Shown here: piece after piece, positions 1-12,799 of the stretch
Position numbering within the stretch: position 1 is the first letter of the stretch
How the letters are laid out: each line of letters starts with the position of its first letter
Assembly (NCBI GenBank): GCA_963995505.1
Contig: OZ023188.1
Span: 16,629,912-16,693,911 of the forward strand
Source: Hypericum androsaemum
Lineage: Eukaryota; Streptophyta; Magnoliopsida; Malpighiales; Hypericaceae
Length of the DNA: 64,000 nt
Reading direction: 5' to 3'
The notes under the pieces: model-generated
The model's input: only the letters and a program-made list of their open reading frames with translations
What the model was told of the DNA's origin: nothing
Database searches by the model: none
Made by a program: the position numbers and the translations under genes

Positions 1-2155
1 CAAACCCGTTATAATAACAGAAGCTCAAGCACTGGGCCAAGGCAAGCTAGTAAAAGCAACATAAGAAGCATATTTCTGTGTAGTTCACAACTGGGTACCT
101 GGTTTGAGGGCCCCCTGAACTGCAATTGACTCCACGGCCTGTGAATCTTCAACCTCTGCTGTCTCTGGTGTCAAAGGCTGCAAGTAACCCAAGAAAGACT
201 TCTCATCCTGCTTTCCTGGATTTCAACAAATCTGAAACAGTGAACAGATAATTTTTTTGTAACGGTGTATGAAATCCAAAGGATGTCTCTGTAGCAATAT
301 ACCGGTAACTGGAGGTGCAGGCATGGCGACATCCACAATGGTGACTGTATTCTGTCTAGCCTGCCCAGCCAACGTTTGAACCAATGTATTTACGTCCATA
401 GCACCAGAAACATACAGACTGCTATCTGTCGGTCCAAGTTGCTCCATCCTAAAAGGAAGAGTGGCCGAGTGTAGTGCAGCAGCATATACTGCGCTGCAGT
501 GGTAAGCCTTTTCATCCTGAATGCGGAGGAAAGCCGATGCTTTGCCTACAACATCATGAGGAAAAAGAGTCCATTCACGCTTAGAACAACTTTAAAAGTT
601 CCAGTATCGCAATTAACTTACAGGGTGGGATGCTAACAAGGCCAAAATGGCTGAAAATTTACAAGATTAATCAATTTTTCAAAACTTGAGGCTAAATAAT
701 CAGAAGGTAAATATGAAAACATAAATCAAATAAGCACAATCAATCATCAGCTTACTATTGCTCAAGAAGGGAAGACCAACTGGCATGATCAATTTAGCAA
801 AAGATGACAATCTTGTAAATGAGACCGCGTCCTGAATATTCCTAGAAATTGTTTGCTTTTGGCTTCTTGAGCCAATGGGGAAACCAGGATCCATCGCATT
901 ATAGAGAAAAATTGGAGTGTTTGCGTAGTCGTCAGAAACATTCTCCAAAAACTCTGCAGCTATAGCAGAGAATCCTCCCGATTCATCGACAATGAACTGA
1001 AAACCCTGTCAAGATCAACAGAGGTGAGCGTCTAGACTAAAGCAGCCCAAAGCAACATGAAATTTAGGGAGCCAAGTATTCAGATGGCAAAAGTAAATTA
1101 TCTTGTAAGAGAAGAACCTGAATGTGATCGCACTCTTCCACGAAAAAGCGGAGCCTCTCACTTATCTCTTCTCTCCGCTGACCTTCAGAGTAAATATCCC
1201 TCCCAGTTCCATAATTGCCAAATTCCTCGGGATCCATCCATAATCCACTTAATTGATATAAGCTCTGGGGATGATAGTGAACCTTAGAGTAGTCTGTCCA
1301 AAACTCGACTGTCCTATCTAAATTTTCAACTATATCTTCATCCCGGTATTCTCTCCGAGATTCATTCTTCTCACCAACAGTACCTCCCGTTAGCCCCGTG
1401 CTTTCCACCTCTTCGTCCTGTAAACTCTGCAAGAACAGATTCCTCTTGCGAGGTTCAGAGGCTTGCCTAGACACATTCCCCTTCCTGCACATTTAACCTA
1501 TGCCATTACACTATAGGAAAGGCCAGGAACTGCAAATCAATTCAGACAATGCACATGTAAGAACACGCAAACAGAAAAACGACAAGAAGCCGTACCACGT
1601 GGTAACCTCTTCCGGCTGGGATTGCTCATTGTTGTAAAGTGTGCCGCGCGAACTCACGGATCCAAGGGAACCTGCGAAATGCATATGGCATCAACACGAG
1701 GGGACATCGATTCCAACGGAAGACCTAAAACGCTACCGATCGGGGGGGTCGAAATACCTTGATAGTCAATCGAAAGGAGGCGGGGAGTGTAGCTAACGTC
1801 TCCCTACACCGCAACAACTCAATCAAATTAAACCTAATCGATCAATAACCGAAATATCTATAAACAAGAGGGAGGGGCCCACCTGAGGGGTTTCGCCGGA
1901 GCGGTAGAGGACGTCCATGTTGAGGTACTTGTGGAGGTCCTTGAAGACCGGGGCGGCCGCCAACCCGAGCAACTCATCCTTCCCAGAGCAAACACCAGCA
2001 AATCAGGGGTAAAAACGGAAACACAAAGAGAGTGAGGAAGGAAGGAAGCAATTAAAAGAAGAAGAAGGAGGAGGAGGAGAAACCTGGAAGTTCCAGAAGT
2101 GAGAGCCGATGAAGTTCGAGAAGCTTCCGACTTGGACGGTTACTATCTCCCTCAT
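1..2155 (-). CDS. DML1: DML1/Misato homologue (tubulin/FtsZ-like), 3' part outside window
   Basis: Misato/DML1 proteins are tubulin/FtsZ-related and are linked to mitochondrial distribution and inheritance. Exons read on the minus strand are 2084-2155, 1883-1978, 1758-1803, 1596-1671, 1118-1484, 756-1005, 303-545 and 99-215. All have GT-AG borders and compatible phases, and together they give about 422 residues. The N-terminus MREIVTVQVGSFSNFIG and the following GSHFWNFQDELLG are the Misato segment. Later family signatures are LNMDVLYRSGETPQ, FIVDESGGFSAIAAEFLE, the segment ending SFTRLSSFAKLIMPVGLP, DEKAYHCSAVYAAALHS and DVAMPAP. After exon 8 (ending GALKPG) a further exon must lie beyond base 1, because the family is usually longer (about 550-570 residues). 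The start is the only ATG giving the conserved MREI N-terminus. No frameshift or premature stop is seen. Confidence 0.9.
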
Positions 2156-2244
2156 CGCCGTCGGTGGGTTTTAGGAGAAGGGAGAGAAGAGAAGCCAATT
2201 GCGCGGGTGGGTTTTACTTTTTAGCTTCTTCCTTTTCTTTTGGG

Positions 2245-2917
2245 ACGAAGACACTTGCGTAATTGGAAATAGATAGTTAGGACCATAAAATTTAAAAATA
2301 CCCATAAAAAACCTTGGGTTATTCAAATCAAAACACAAAAAAATATACTGAAAAGTCAATTATACCCTTTCTTCCTTCCTCCCTCACCTCCTCTCTCCCC
2401 TTCCTCAATGCTCTCTCTCCTTCCTTCCCCGCAATTCTCCACATTACTAGTCTCGTTTCTTTTCTTGTAATCAATTATTTTAATTTGCCAACAGCGCCGT
2501 TAAGTTCCTCTCATGTTCATGACATGGTGCTAGAAATTACAGGAAAGTATTTCCCACTACTACTACTCTTTATTTCCCTTCGGAGCAAGTATTTTGTAAT
2601 GCACCAAAGTCTACTAAACCCCGTGACTTGTTATTATACATATCTAGGGTTCTTGATTTTTTTATTGGGGATTTGGGAGCTAGATTCATGATTGTCGAAT
2701 TGGGAATCTAGGGTTTGCCTGAGATCCAAGGATTTCTAGTTCTTCAATAGCGGGGAAGGAGAGAGAACATTGAGGGAGGAGAGAGGGGTATAATTGATTT
2801 TTTCATTTTTTTTTGTGTTTTGAATAACGCAGGGACTTTTGTGAGTAATTTTTAAAATACAAAACCTTAAGTATCTATTTTTAATAACACATAGTACCTA
2901 AGTGTCTTTATCCGCTC
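2245..2917. mobile_element. TIR element (MITE), about 670 bp, upstream of DML1
   Basis: The two ends are inverted repeats. The left end (2245-2375) runs from ACGAAGACACTT through TTATTCAAA..AAAACACAAAAA to CAATTATACCC. The reverse complement of 2785-2917 shows the same landmarks in the same order: AAAGACACTT, AATAGATA, GCGTTATTC, AAAACACAAAAA and CAATTATACCCC. Flanking 9-mers tcttttggg (2236-2244) and tcttttgtt (2918-2926) match at 7 of 9 positions, as expected for an aged Mutator-type target duplication. The interior has only short open frames and no transposase. The exact outer ends are uncertain by a few bases. It lies about 90 bp upstream of the DML1 start codon, so it could overlap that promoter. 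Confidence 0.6.
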
Positions 2918-3187
2918 TCTTTTGTTTTCGCTTCTGGGTTTTTGCCGTTTCTTCTAGGGTTGGGCATGTTTAGGCCCACCGTTCAGTTGAGCTTGGGCTT
3001 TATTTTTTCTCGTTTAGTGCGGTGTATTGACCTCGATTTTTCGAATAGACTACTGTCGTATAATTGATATTTTTTTCAATCCGTGGGACTAGAACCAACA
3101 GTCAGTCTGAACAACACATCCTTACAAAAATTTAATTTTCTTACTACTTTATACAATTTATAATTGAAAAGTTAAAAGAACATTAGC

Positions 3188-4435
3188 TTGCGTTATATAA
3201 TACTCGTTGAGCTTGATGTTGGTTCGTCAGACTTGATTTTGACCCCGGTTGCTTTTAGTGTTCCGGATGTCGAAGTTGTCTTGGCGACAACATCAGATAC
3301 GAGGGATGAAGTTGTTGGTCAGTTAGTTGGGACCTCGGTGTTACCCCAAATGTGGTGCCACGTACTTCAAAGCGTACCAGAAAGCCAACAGTTAAGGCTT
3401 TATCTTTCTCAATCAATAAGGAAACTTCTATTCAAACTGAAACTATTCACTTGCGTGGTTTCTTAGCCCAGGCTAACCAGACGATCAGACCTCTTACCCC
3501 TCTCCTCCTAAAGTTGATCTTGAACAAAGATTAGCTAAGAGGGCAACAATTACTTGGGAGGTGGTGAAGAGTATTGGCGCCGAATGGGATGGACAACCAG
3601 CAACGGCCTTAAGCATTGTTAAGCAGGCTACTATAAAGCCTTTAAGCCTGGAGATTTTTGGATCCACATTCATGATACTATTGCGTGGATCTCGTTGCAG
3701 AAATCCCTATACCTGTGAGGTTTGCACCATCGCTATGCATCTGTGAGTTTCTCTCTCATGTTTAAGAGTGAGCATTCGGATTATCCGAACTATCCGAACT
3801 TCCAAAAATCTGAACTATCCGAATTGAATATTTTACTATCCGAATCCGAACAGTGAATTATCTGAATCTGAATATCCGAACTTTTTCGGATTCGGATAAT
3901 CCGAACTATCCGAAATAATACAACTGATTGAAAAAAAAAGATACAATTACTTCAAAAATTTCGACGAGAGACACTCGATCCTTTTCTTTTGGGTCTCAAC
4001 ACAACTAGTAGTTCCTTCTCGTCATCATAAAAAATATATTCAACAACGGGCCCATGAAAATAAGGAAAAAAAATTCAACTATGGGACTAGGAAATAAGGA
4101 AAAAAAAATTCAACAATAGTTCGGATAATCCGAACTCTTATTTTTGTTATCCGAATCTGAATCCGAATTAAAAACTTCGGATAATCCGAATCCGAATAGT
4201 AAATTATCCGAATCCGAATCCGAAAAAAAATTTGGATTCGGACATCGGATATCGGATTAAATGCTCACTCCTACTCATGCTATTCGTCTTCACTTCCACA
4301 AGTGGTTGGTTCGATTTTGACCTTTTGATTGGGAGTTTAACTTTGTATTTTTCAAGTAGTATGGTCTTATTACTGTACTATTTGTTGTAAATTTTGAAAT
4401 ATATAAAATTAATCTATTTACCAAAAAAAATACTC
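3188..4435 (+). mobile_element. Unidentified decayed element, LINE-like 3' end, split by a MITE
   Basis: Between 3188 and 3750 there are several short, overlapping plus-strand open frames. They read like a broken coding sequence, but I cannot assign them to a family. After the hAT MITE at 3763-4273 the sequence resumes and ends in a T/A-rich tail finishing TTTACC followed by eight A residues (about 4418-4431), the kind of end seen in plant L1-type LINEs. The MITE target duplication (ctcatgtt/ctcatgct) shows the two halves were once continuous. The LINE label is an inference from the tail only. Confidence 0.3.
3763..4273. mobile_element. hAT-type MITE with subterminal TCCGAA arrays
   Basis: The left terminus TAAGAGTGAGCATT and the right terminus AATGCTCACTCCTA are inverted copies (the right end read inward is TAGGAGTGAGCATT), a typical plant hAT end. 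The 8-bp flanks ctcatgtt (3755-3762) and ctcatgct (4274-4281) match at 7 of 8 positions, giving the hAT-size target duplication. Both ends carry dense arrays of ATCCGAA/TTCGGAT motifs in mixed orientation, which give strong potential to fold. There is no coding capacity, so the element is non-autonomous. It is inserted in a decayed element described separately. Confidence 0.85.
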
Positions 4436-5928
4436 GTTGATAACGAAAACAGTTAAACATTAGAAATATTACATCACTCAATTTTATTTATCTTGATGAA
4501 ACTCTGCCTTATTTACCATCAATTGAAATGTTACTCGTCTATCTAAACTTTAAACATAGAGTAGAAAAAAAACCTGACGGGATATTAATGATGGGAATAA
4601 AACCACATCGTAAATTCTCTTACTTTCCTTGTAAAGCAGCGATGGGAAAAAAAGGATCACGCATAGAGCAATTGAACATTACAACCATACAAAGTGCCGT
4701 AAGGAAAATGAATAGGCGAATATAATATACCTTAATTATTGTTATTATTATTCCAAGGAGAGAGAAAACAGAATGTGTACAATCTTTGTGCTTTTGACTA
4801 AGGAAGCAAATAACTGATTTATGCAAAATCATGTCAAGAACGTTGAAATATTCCAAGAGAGAATATATCTTATTCCATTTTAACCAATAAATATTGAGGG
4901 AACTTTTTGGTAAACTTTTCCACTGTTTAAAAATTATATTCGATTTAAATCTGAATTAGTAGATCAATTATACTTCCAAAACCATGAATCTTGTCCAAAT
5001 TAAAGGAGAAGGTGGAAGGGTTGATGTTGACTTGAGAATTAGATTAGCAGAAATCCAGCTGTCATTAAGGATCGGTGAGGTTAAACATGGGTCAATCATC
5101 AATGGATAACATAAACAAGTGATCTCCACCGTTTTGGAGAGCCCAAGAGGAATCACAAGGAATTGTTTAGGTGCTGATAGTTACTTGGATGTACAGGAAC
5201 TTGTTACCAACCTCATCTTTCCTTAGGAGGAAGAATTTAATTTTCATGATAACTCATGGCAAAGATGATCAATTTTCTTTTTGATCGAAACTCCGTATAA
5301 ATCATTGGACCTATCTATAGGTGATGAATGTTTGTTGGGTCTATGACTTTCTTTTCTGGTTCCTCTAGCAATATCTAAGGACAACAACTAGTCCAAAGTC
5401 GAGTATCATCGACCTCTTAAAGGGGAAACTCGAATGGCAATGGACACATAACTCGGACTTAACTAGTTGCTTGAAGTAATCCGAATCCAAATCCGTACCA
5501 TCAACTGGTTGTGCTGGTGTAGCATTTACCGGGAAGCTGAACATGACACAATACTAATGCAGCTTGCCCATCATGCCTAGAGTCTCAGATCCTAACTCGG
5601 AGATTAGTAAGGAACCAATACGAAACCTCGGATGGATCAAGAAATCCATGGAAGTATAGAAGCTAAAGAATGCTCAATCTTGAGAATACACCAACCATGT
5701 TCATTACAGGAGTTTGTGGAACTCACTCTGGTTTGATATAGCAAGCACTCATCCTCCATGTATACAGACTATTATGGCCTATTTATCTCGGTGTCCCGGA
5801 AGAGAAAAGAAGAAAAAAAAATCTCTTGTTCATTATTCTTACTCAGTTAAGGTTATACCACAAGTGTGCTTCTATCTGCAAAATTCATGCAAACGACCAG
5901 CAAGTTAACGACATCCGCAATTAGCTAG
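4436..5928. other. Intergenic, no gene recognised
   Basis: AT-rich sequence with scattered short open frames of no recognisable family. The right part is the 3' flank of the HHO-type gene and probably holds its 3' UTR. No RNA gene and no clear transposon ends are seen. Confidence 0.5.
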
Positions 5929-7561
5929 TTATGGCTTCTGACGGGGGCCATTCCAACTATAGCTTTCGGATTTATCATCGTCTTCTGCCTGCATGCTGTC
6001 GCTCATTGTACTTGATATGTCTTTGGCAGTGCCACTAGGATTGAGAGGCCCTTGAGGAGATCTGGCCTGCGTAATGTTCGGATCAGAGTGCTCTGTGTTA
6101 TCGTCTTGGCCCATCCACGAGCGATGATTTCCCGGGATAGCGGAAGAAGATGGATGCTTACGAAGATGCAGCCTGTATTTCTGCAGATGCAAAGTCAATG
6201 CACCATTAGTCCTTCATTGATATATACGAATCTACTCGAGGGGTTTAGGTAACGGAACTTACTTGCAAGTGGCTTTTCACTTCATCATTGGTTAGCCCAT
6301 CCACATGCATTAGATCTCTTACCTGCTTCGGAGTAGCAACTGCATAATAGAACCAGCCAGCCAAACAATCAGAACCATAAAAAGCAAAGAACAAACAGAA
6401 GCTAAATGGTGATCAAGATTAGCACATTTCGATCGAGAATCAAGCTATATCGCCCATCCAATTTGCTGCGCGATCTAACCTGAAATCTAACATACTTTTA
6501 ATCGTCAAGTCCAATTTCACTACAATCTGTCTTTTCCATCCGAAGACATCACCAATTAGCTTATGAACATTTCATCCATTTCACAGGTAGACAATCTTCA
6601 AACAAAGGAGACACTTCCAGTTACTTATGAAACTCCCTCCTTACCATGAGATCCCCCGAGCTTCTCAAGTGCATCGACAAATCGCCGATGAAGCTCAGGT
6701 GACCAGCACCGCCTTTGCTTCTTATTACAACTGATTTGATTCTGCTGCTGCTGCTGTCCTCCTTTACACTCTGGCTTCAATTGATGACCAGGATCAACGC
6801 CTCCTGATGTCAAAAAACCCAACTGCTGAAAAGGGCTAATACTAGCATTCATCGAGAGCCCACAAGGCGCCTTCGAAACAACCTCCCTCTCGTCCTCCTT
6901 CCTCTCCTGCCTCTGAAAACCAGGCACCATCACCTTGTAAGGCACAAACCCCCTCCCTCTGTTCCCGTAGCTACACGCCTGATTCGGGTTCTCGCAGGTC
7001 GACCGATCATCATCTTCCTGATCACTATTCCCCTGTGACACACACAAATTCATTAAGCAAACAGGAACCCAGAAACCAAGTTCCAATCTTTTCCAATTAG
7101 TACCTTTTGTCTAAGTGAATCGAAGAAGTTCATGTCAGGATTAGAAGCACTCCAAAGCTGAAAAGAACTCGTCCATTTCTTCTTATCGGAAGCATCGTCC
7201 CCAATTGCTTTAGCTTCAGCTTCTTCCTTCAATCTAAGGATGGCTAAAAACAAGCCAAACCCCCACAATCATAAAGTAAGCATCTTTAAACTGAGAAGAA
7301 ACTTCAGACAGAAAACCATTAAAAAAAAGGGGAAAATTAATCACCATCGTCGAGGAGAACCAAGCAAAGAGGGAGCTCCCGCTTGAAGACTTGGATCTTC
7401 CTCCTCTCTTCTTCCAAACGCTTCAAGTAATCTTCCATCCGGGAAATCCGCTGACTTTCTCCTCCTCCTCCTCCTTTGACCATCTTCTTCTTCTTCTTCT
7501 CATCTGAAGGAACCCGGTTGACCAGGCTCAAATCCAAGCTCAGCCCCGAAGCTTCTCTCAT
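5929..7561 (-). CDS. HHO5: GARP-type MYB transcription factor, HHO/NIGT1 family (HHO5-like)
   Basis: This is a nuclear DNA-binding repressor of the HRS1/HHO (NIGT1) group. Exons on the minus strand are 7345-7561, 7104-7243, 6645-7032, 6263-6339 and 5929-6180, which join in frame to 357 residues. Near the N-terminus LSLDLSL fits an EAR repression motif. It is followed by a lysine run, a charged helix ([19 protein letters not shown]) and [18 protein letters not shown], the conserved HHO N-terminal domain. The GARP/G2-like MYB domain spans about residues 237-294. It begins [20 protein letters not shown] and, across two introns, includes [22 protein letters not shown] and [10 protein letters not shown] short glutamine run precedes it. 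The start is the first ATG of the frame, just after a GA-rich leader (7572-7670). Known HHO members respond to nitrate and phosphate; UIF1/HHO5 acts in flower meristems. The specific role here is inferred only from similarity and its position beside DML1. Confidence 0.9.
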
Positions 7562-8887
7562 TTAGAACGCGGAGGAGGGGAAAGAGAGAGAGAAAGGGAG
7601 AGCGAGGAAAAGGAGGACAGAAGTTTTTGTAAGAGAATGTAATAAGATGAAGAGAGAGAGGGAGAGAGAGATTCATGTCATGTGGACGCGAAGATTCGTG
7701 TGAAAATATTAATAAAAACGGTAGCGGGTCGTCGCGTTTTTTGAGTCAGCTCCCACTGACTCTTGGGGGTTAAAGTGGGGAAAATAAATTGCGGTTTATA
7801 GAATGACAATGAATATTACATATTTTTTGAATCGATGAGTTAATTTTTATTCTCGTAATTTGGGAGAAAAATAAAATTTAATATTATTTAAAATTCCGAT
7901 CCACTTGCCAAAAAAAATTAAAATGTGAAAATGAGGGATATTTTATTAATTTTTGTTTTCATATGGGGGTTGGGGGGAATCTTTGGGATTCCTGTGTGGA
8001 CGCCCGGATATCGGTGGAAGATAGAGAGACTTTGGACCCTGTCTTTTTGTCCCTTCTTTCGTTTTTTTTTTGCCTTTTTTTAATCTCTTACAATGATATT
8101 AGAAATATCTTTGGCAAATATTTTTTATATTCAATTTTTAGAGAATCATTATCAAATTCAATTTTTTTGCCATTTTCGCTTTTACCTGTATAACGGTGGA
8201 AGACGACGGTGATTAATTCCCGTTGATCCAGAAGAATCGAAACAATCGTGAAGGGAAAGGAAATAAAATGAGGGGAAATAGAACGTGAAGATAATTTTTT
8301 TTTTCAAATTAAAAATACGAATAAAATGCAAAAAAATTTCAAATAAATACAAAATTAACTAAGTCACCGGAGCATAATTAAGAAAAAATCAAGGCTGATA
8401 TTATAATTTATTTTTTAAAGGTTGAATGTTATAATTTGTTACTAAGTTTTTTTTCTCCCTACTTCCTTTCCAAATTATGGAGAATGGTTTTTAAAATTTA
8501 GAAAGTGGACATTATTCTCCCATATTCAATTCTCTCAACTTTTCCCCCAAATTACCCTAGGGTACCAATCCAAAATATCAATCACTAAAAACCATGAACG
8601 AATATAACATATTGATACAAATGGAGCTAGCATCCGTAGAAAACTTATCAATGTTTATAAGGCTGATTATGCCCAAGGTGTTCGTTTTTTACTGTGGATT
8701 TTTTCCCAGGATTTTTTCACGTTAGAGTTTTACTGATACGGACGATCATAACCTCCTAAAAAGAAATTCCATATCGAATAGATTGTAATTAATACTATCA
8801 ATACAACTTTACTTATAAAAAAATTGTGCTCAAATCTAGAAAAAATTATAAATTCTGATAAATATTAAAGATGATACAAATAAAAAA
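7562..8887. other. Intergenic; HHO promoter and leader
   Basis: 7572-7670 is rich in GA repeats and is the likely 5' leader of the minus-strand HHO gene. The rest is AT-rich, with long T and A runs. I see no gene or defined element. Confidence 0.5.
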
Positions 8888-9613
8888 GGATAAATTATCT
8901 TTAGGTCCCTGATATTTAATAAAATACCTATTTTAGTCCTTACTATTTTTAATAACCTACATTCGTCCTCCTAGTTTGAAAAAATGAACCTATCAGGTCC
9001 ATGGCGGACCAAATGCTGATGTCAGCAGTCAACCTAATTTTTTAATGACTTTATACTCTTCAAAAAATATCTCATTTGTTGTTGAACTAGCGAGTTCCTG
9101 GTATGGTCACCAGTGAGTTTCTCACTTCTAATTGAAAATCCTAATTTAGGTAGGAGTTGATGTTATGTTGCTTTAGTTGAACACCTCCTTCAACCTCCTC
9201 TTATCAGTTGAACTTACCCGAACTGGAGCTCAACCATGGCAGATTGGAGCTCGACCATGGCGGATTTGCAATTTCAAAAGCAGATGCAAAGGTTTGAAGC
9301 TCGACGATGCCCATATGGTTTGGATTTCGTTCTGGTTGAAGACGATAAAGGTTTGTCGGTGGGTCTCCTTTCCAGCGAGATAGAAGGGGAGGCCGAGGTG
9401 GTGGACTAAAGAAATGTTGAAGGATGTATTTTTTTTATTATAAGGGTAAAACTATCATTTTGAAATTATGTTGACCGATGACATCAGCGGTAGAAAAAAA
9501 GGGACCCGATAGATGCATTCTTGAAACTAGGAGGACGGATGTAGCTTATTAAAAACAGTAAGGATTAAACCAGATATTTTGTTAAATACTAGGGACCTAA
9601 GAGCAATTTGTCC
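8888..9613. mobile_element. Mutator-like MITE with about 140-bp TIRs and 9-bp target duplication
   Basis: The left end (8888-9027) and the inverted right end (9478-9613) share the same ordered landmarks: GGAtAAATT / GGAcAAATT, TTAGGTCCCT, TATTTAAtAAAATA, CCTTACTaTTTTTAATAA, CGTCCTCCTAGTTT and GCTGATGTCA. Flanks aataaaaaa (8879-8887) and aagaaaaaa (9614-9622) match at 8 of 9 positions, although both are low-complexity. The interior has one short open frame with no known domain, so this is a non-autonomous element. Confidence 0.8.
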
Positions 9614-10541
9614 AAGAAAAAAAATATGGGTTCCCTACGACCGCCAAACTACTGACACGTTGTTCCATTTGGCCCCAGTCGACTAAAATAGTGTCTTCCA
9701 ATAATCGTAGACTAGTGTCGTCCAGAAGCGAAAAGAATTAAGGAGAAGCCAAGAGGGAAAATACATACAAAACCTAAAAGAAGCTAAGAAAGAGAGACAA
9801 TGTACATGATGATGAATTGTTCTAATTAATGATATTTCGAGTTCGAATACAAATTGATACAAGGGTATTAAAAATTACACAGACATAATTTTATTTTGAA
9901 ATAGTAGTCCGTGGTCCAGATTAAAATGTATGACCTAGCTTGCTGAGATTCCACGAGCAAGGAAGTGGCACGTGTAATTTGGGCCATCTACCTTTATTAC
10001 AACGTGAAATAATAATCAGAGGTAGTTTGCCTAGCTGGGCCCAAAATGGTTCCATGTTTGCGGATAAGGATTCTGTTTTGGAGGAGTGATATGTAATTTT
10101 GCAACTTATTTATTTGGTTAAAGCGATGTGGAGAGCCGGACAAACAATTGCAACCGCCCTCTTTATGTCTATTTATTCTCTTAGCACTAATCAGGTTTAG
10201 GTAGGTTGTTGACTTCTTTTTTTTATCAATGTTGAATATTCAGAAATAAGTACCTGTAGGAGATTGGTTCAAGGAGTGATTCTTATCGGATGGGCAAAAG
10301 TAGTCCAAATATTTCATTGAGATGGTTCCTGAATTTTCAGTTAATTACAGGAAGGTCTACCTCTCTTATTCTGATTAGTATTGGCCTCTTTCTACTTATG
10401 TATTGAAATGTTACCTTTTAATGAAAGTAAAAAAAAATTTGGCCTATTGGGAGGTCTAGCTCAATCTTCATATGAAATCTACTTTGTCTGAATCCCTTAG
10501 TTGTAAATAATTTTTAATAAAGTTAGAAATGTGGCATGCAA
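9614..10541. other. Intergenic, no gene recognised
   Basis: AT-rich sequence between the MITE and the tRNA gene. I see no coding potential or defined element. Confidence 0.5.
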
Positions 10542-10613
10542 TCCATTGTCGTCCAGTGGTTAGGATATCTGGCTTTCACCCAGGAGACCCGGGTTCAATT
10601 CCCGGCAATGGAA
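10542..10613 (+). tRNA. trnE-UUC: tRNA-Glu (anticodon UUC)
   Basis: A 72-nt nuclear tRNA gene. The acceptor stem TCCATTG pairs with CAATGGA, leaving A as discriminator. The anticodon loop CTTTCAC contains TTC, closed by the GG/CC side of the anticodon stem. The T-arm GACCCGGGTTCAATTCCCGG contains the box B promoter GGTTCAATTCC, and the D-arm region GTCCAGTGGTTAGGA serves as box A. No intron is present. The following CTTTTTT run (from 10614) is a standard Pol III terminator. It is not the organellar type and appears functional. Confidence 0.95.
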
Positions 10614-10620
10614 CTTTTTT
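10614..10620 (+). terminator. Pol III terminator of tRNA-Glu
   Basis: The run cttttttaa starts immediately after the tRNA 3' end, as RNA polymerase III requires. Confidence 0.85.
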
Positions 10621-12799
10621 AATTATTTTCACATCGGAGGCTCAATTTGTAATTTTTAACAGGCTCAACGGGCTTGACACCGAAGGGAGGCCGAAACTGA
10701 CCCGTATAATAAGAGTCCATCAATGCAATGCCCATGTGCAATGTTTTTTTTGGAAAGATAGGGTTAAACTCTTATATAAATGCAAAAATAAGTACAAATA
10801 CAATATTCAAAATAAATTATTCGTAACCGAGCCTCCTAGTCGTAGGACCATGTGAAGAATTCCATTTCCCTAATGTTATTTCTCCAACTTCTCGGTGTGG
10901 CTTTTAAAAAAACCGGTTTTTTTTAAAATTACTTTTAATGAGGGGACTAAAATATATTTGATCCACACATAAAATAGTATTTAATCCAAATACTATTAAT
11001 ATGTTATTTTTTAAAATTGGTGATATTTATAGAAGCGAGGTAAAGTAAGCAAACGAGTATTAGAGGACTATCACACTGCTACTTTATAAGTTATAAGCTT
11101 ATTTATAAGTGTGTAAAAATTATTTACTCTTGAATATTTTAGTTGAATAGAAAATGTTACCGAAGTATAAGAGCTTAATTTTGTGTCTAATTACTTAAAA
11201 TCTTGAATTTAATATGTAAGGCTATCCAAAAGATAGAGATAAACCTAAATCTTTACCAAGAACAGCATCTGGGAGCGAAAGATTCCCAAATTACACGTAA
11301 TCCCAGCTTGGAAAGTCGTCCAAAGTTTATTCATTATCAATTTCATCATTCACCCAACAGAAAACCCAAAATAATATCACCCATCGGAGACTTTTTGGAA
11401 GTCAATTCCTTTCCCTTTCCCGAGACGGCCATTTGATGCACGGTCGTGCTACGACCATCGTAATTCATAAATAGACTTAATCAGGATTGGTCTCCTTGCG
11501 TACGCCCCGACACACCGCATCACTTTTCATTTGTCCTAATAAGCTAATTTACTTACTTGGCCAATGACCTAATGGTACTAGTTACTACCTACGTATACCT
11601 CATAACCGGTTAATCGAGCCGCATCTTTAATAGCATTGAGGAGGTCCGATTGTAGGTGGTTGGTTTTAGACATTCGACTCTAGACGGTTGGTTTTAGGCA
11701 TATTTTCACAGATTTGATATTTTTATAGGTGGAGAAGTATATCTTTAGTATTCTTGGTGTAACTTTTTATAGCGTAAAAAACATTTATATTTAAAAAAAA
11801 TCGAATAGGTAGATCAACTAGTAAAGGTTTGACCTAGTTTAGTATGTGACATCGTGTTTGAAGCTTAAGAAAGCACATTAAAACTCGATGGAAATGACTT
11901 TATCATCCTTTGTAGTCTAATCTAAGTCGAATATAAATTAGTTGGTGCGAGTAGTTATAAAAAAGAAGAAATTCAACATCCAAAATTTGGGGAAAATAGG
12001 ATATGAGCAGGGAAATCTAGTTTTGGAACTTTATAATTGACGAAATTTTGGAATTCTTTCGAGATATTTGCTAGAAAAAGAGGTACACGTTGTTTATATA
12101 GATAGTCAAAATCAAATTATTTAAGCGTTTTAGATCTTTATCATTTATGAGTTATTACATCCACCCCTCTCCGGGAAACTTCCGAAGATGCCATCAATTC
12201 TGAAAATACCTTGTCAAATTACTCAAGTCTTTTATGATATTTGTCAAAAAATGAAGTCCACTTAATTTTTTTTTGGTAAATCGGAGGGGTAGGCCCCTTA
12301 AATTAAAATAGACTATTACATTCCAAGGAAAAAAATCTCCGAATAGGAGTTGCGACTATCAGTCTCGTTAAAATTCTCTTATGAAAAAATCCGGTAAGAA
12401 AAACCCACAAAAGACAAATAGTATCTGGATAGCATGTTTCCCCTTGACGTTAAAATTTCTAATTGTTCATCCCCCATTCCTACGATTTATTACAACATCA
12501 GTAGCATCATAATAACAACACTACGAGGCATAGAGGCGTCCCCCGTATCATAAAGCAAAAGCTCTATGATTTGTTGAGGCGGGTGAAAAACATTTCACAC
12601 AAAATTTATTTTCCATAAAACAAAAAGTACGGTCATCCTTGTGCTATTTTCAAAGTAAGCAAAAACAGTTTTTTTCCCGTTAGATAATCCATTTTATGAA
12701 TTATATCGCCTTATCAGTAAAAAATATTGGACAACAGCACAATCAAATCAGGGGAACAGAAAGAATGGAAGGCATTATTTTCTTTAATATTAAAGTCTA
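10621..12799. other. Intergenic; possible antisense LINE tail near 12264
   Basis: No gene is recognised. At 12264-12330 the minus strand reads as a tail ending TTTACC followed by A residues, the same type of end as at 4424-4431. This could be a short LINE 3' fragment on the minus strand. The rest is AT-rich with no clear structure. Confidence 0.35.
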
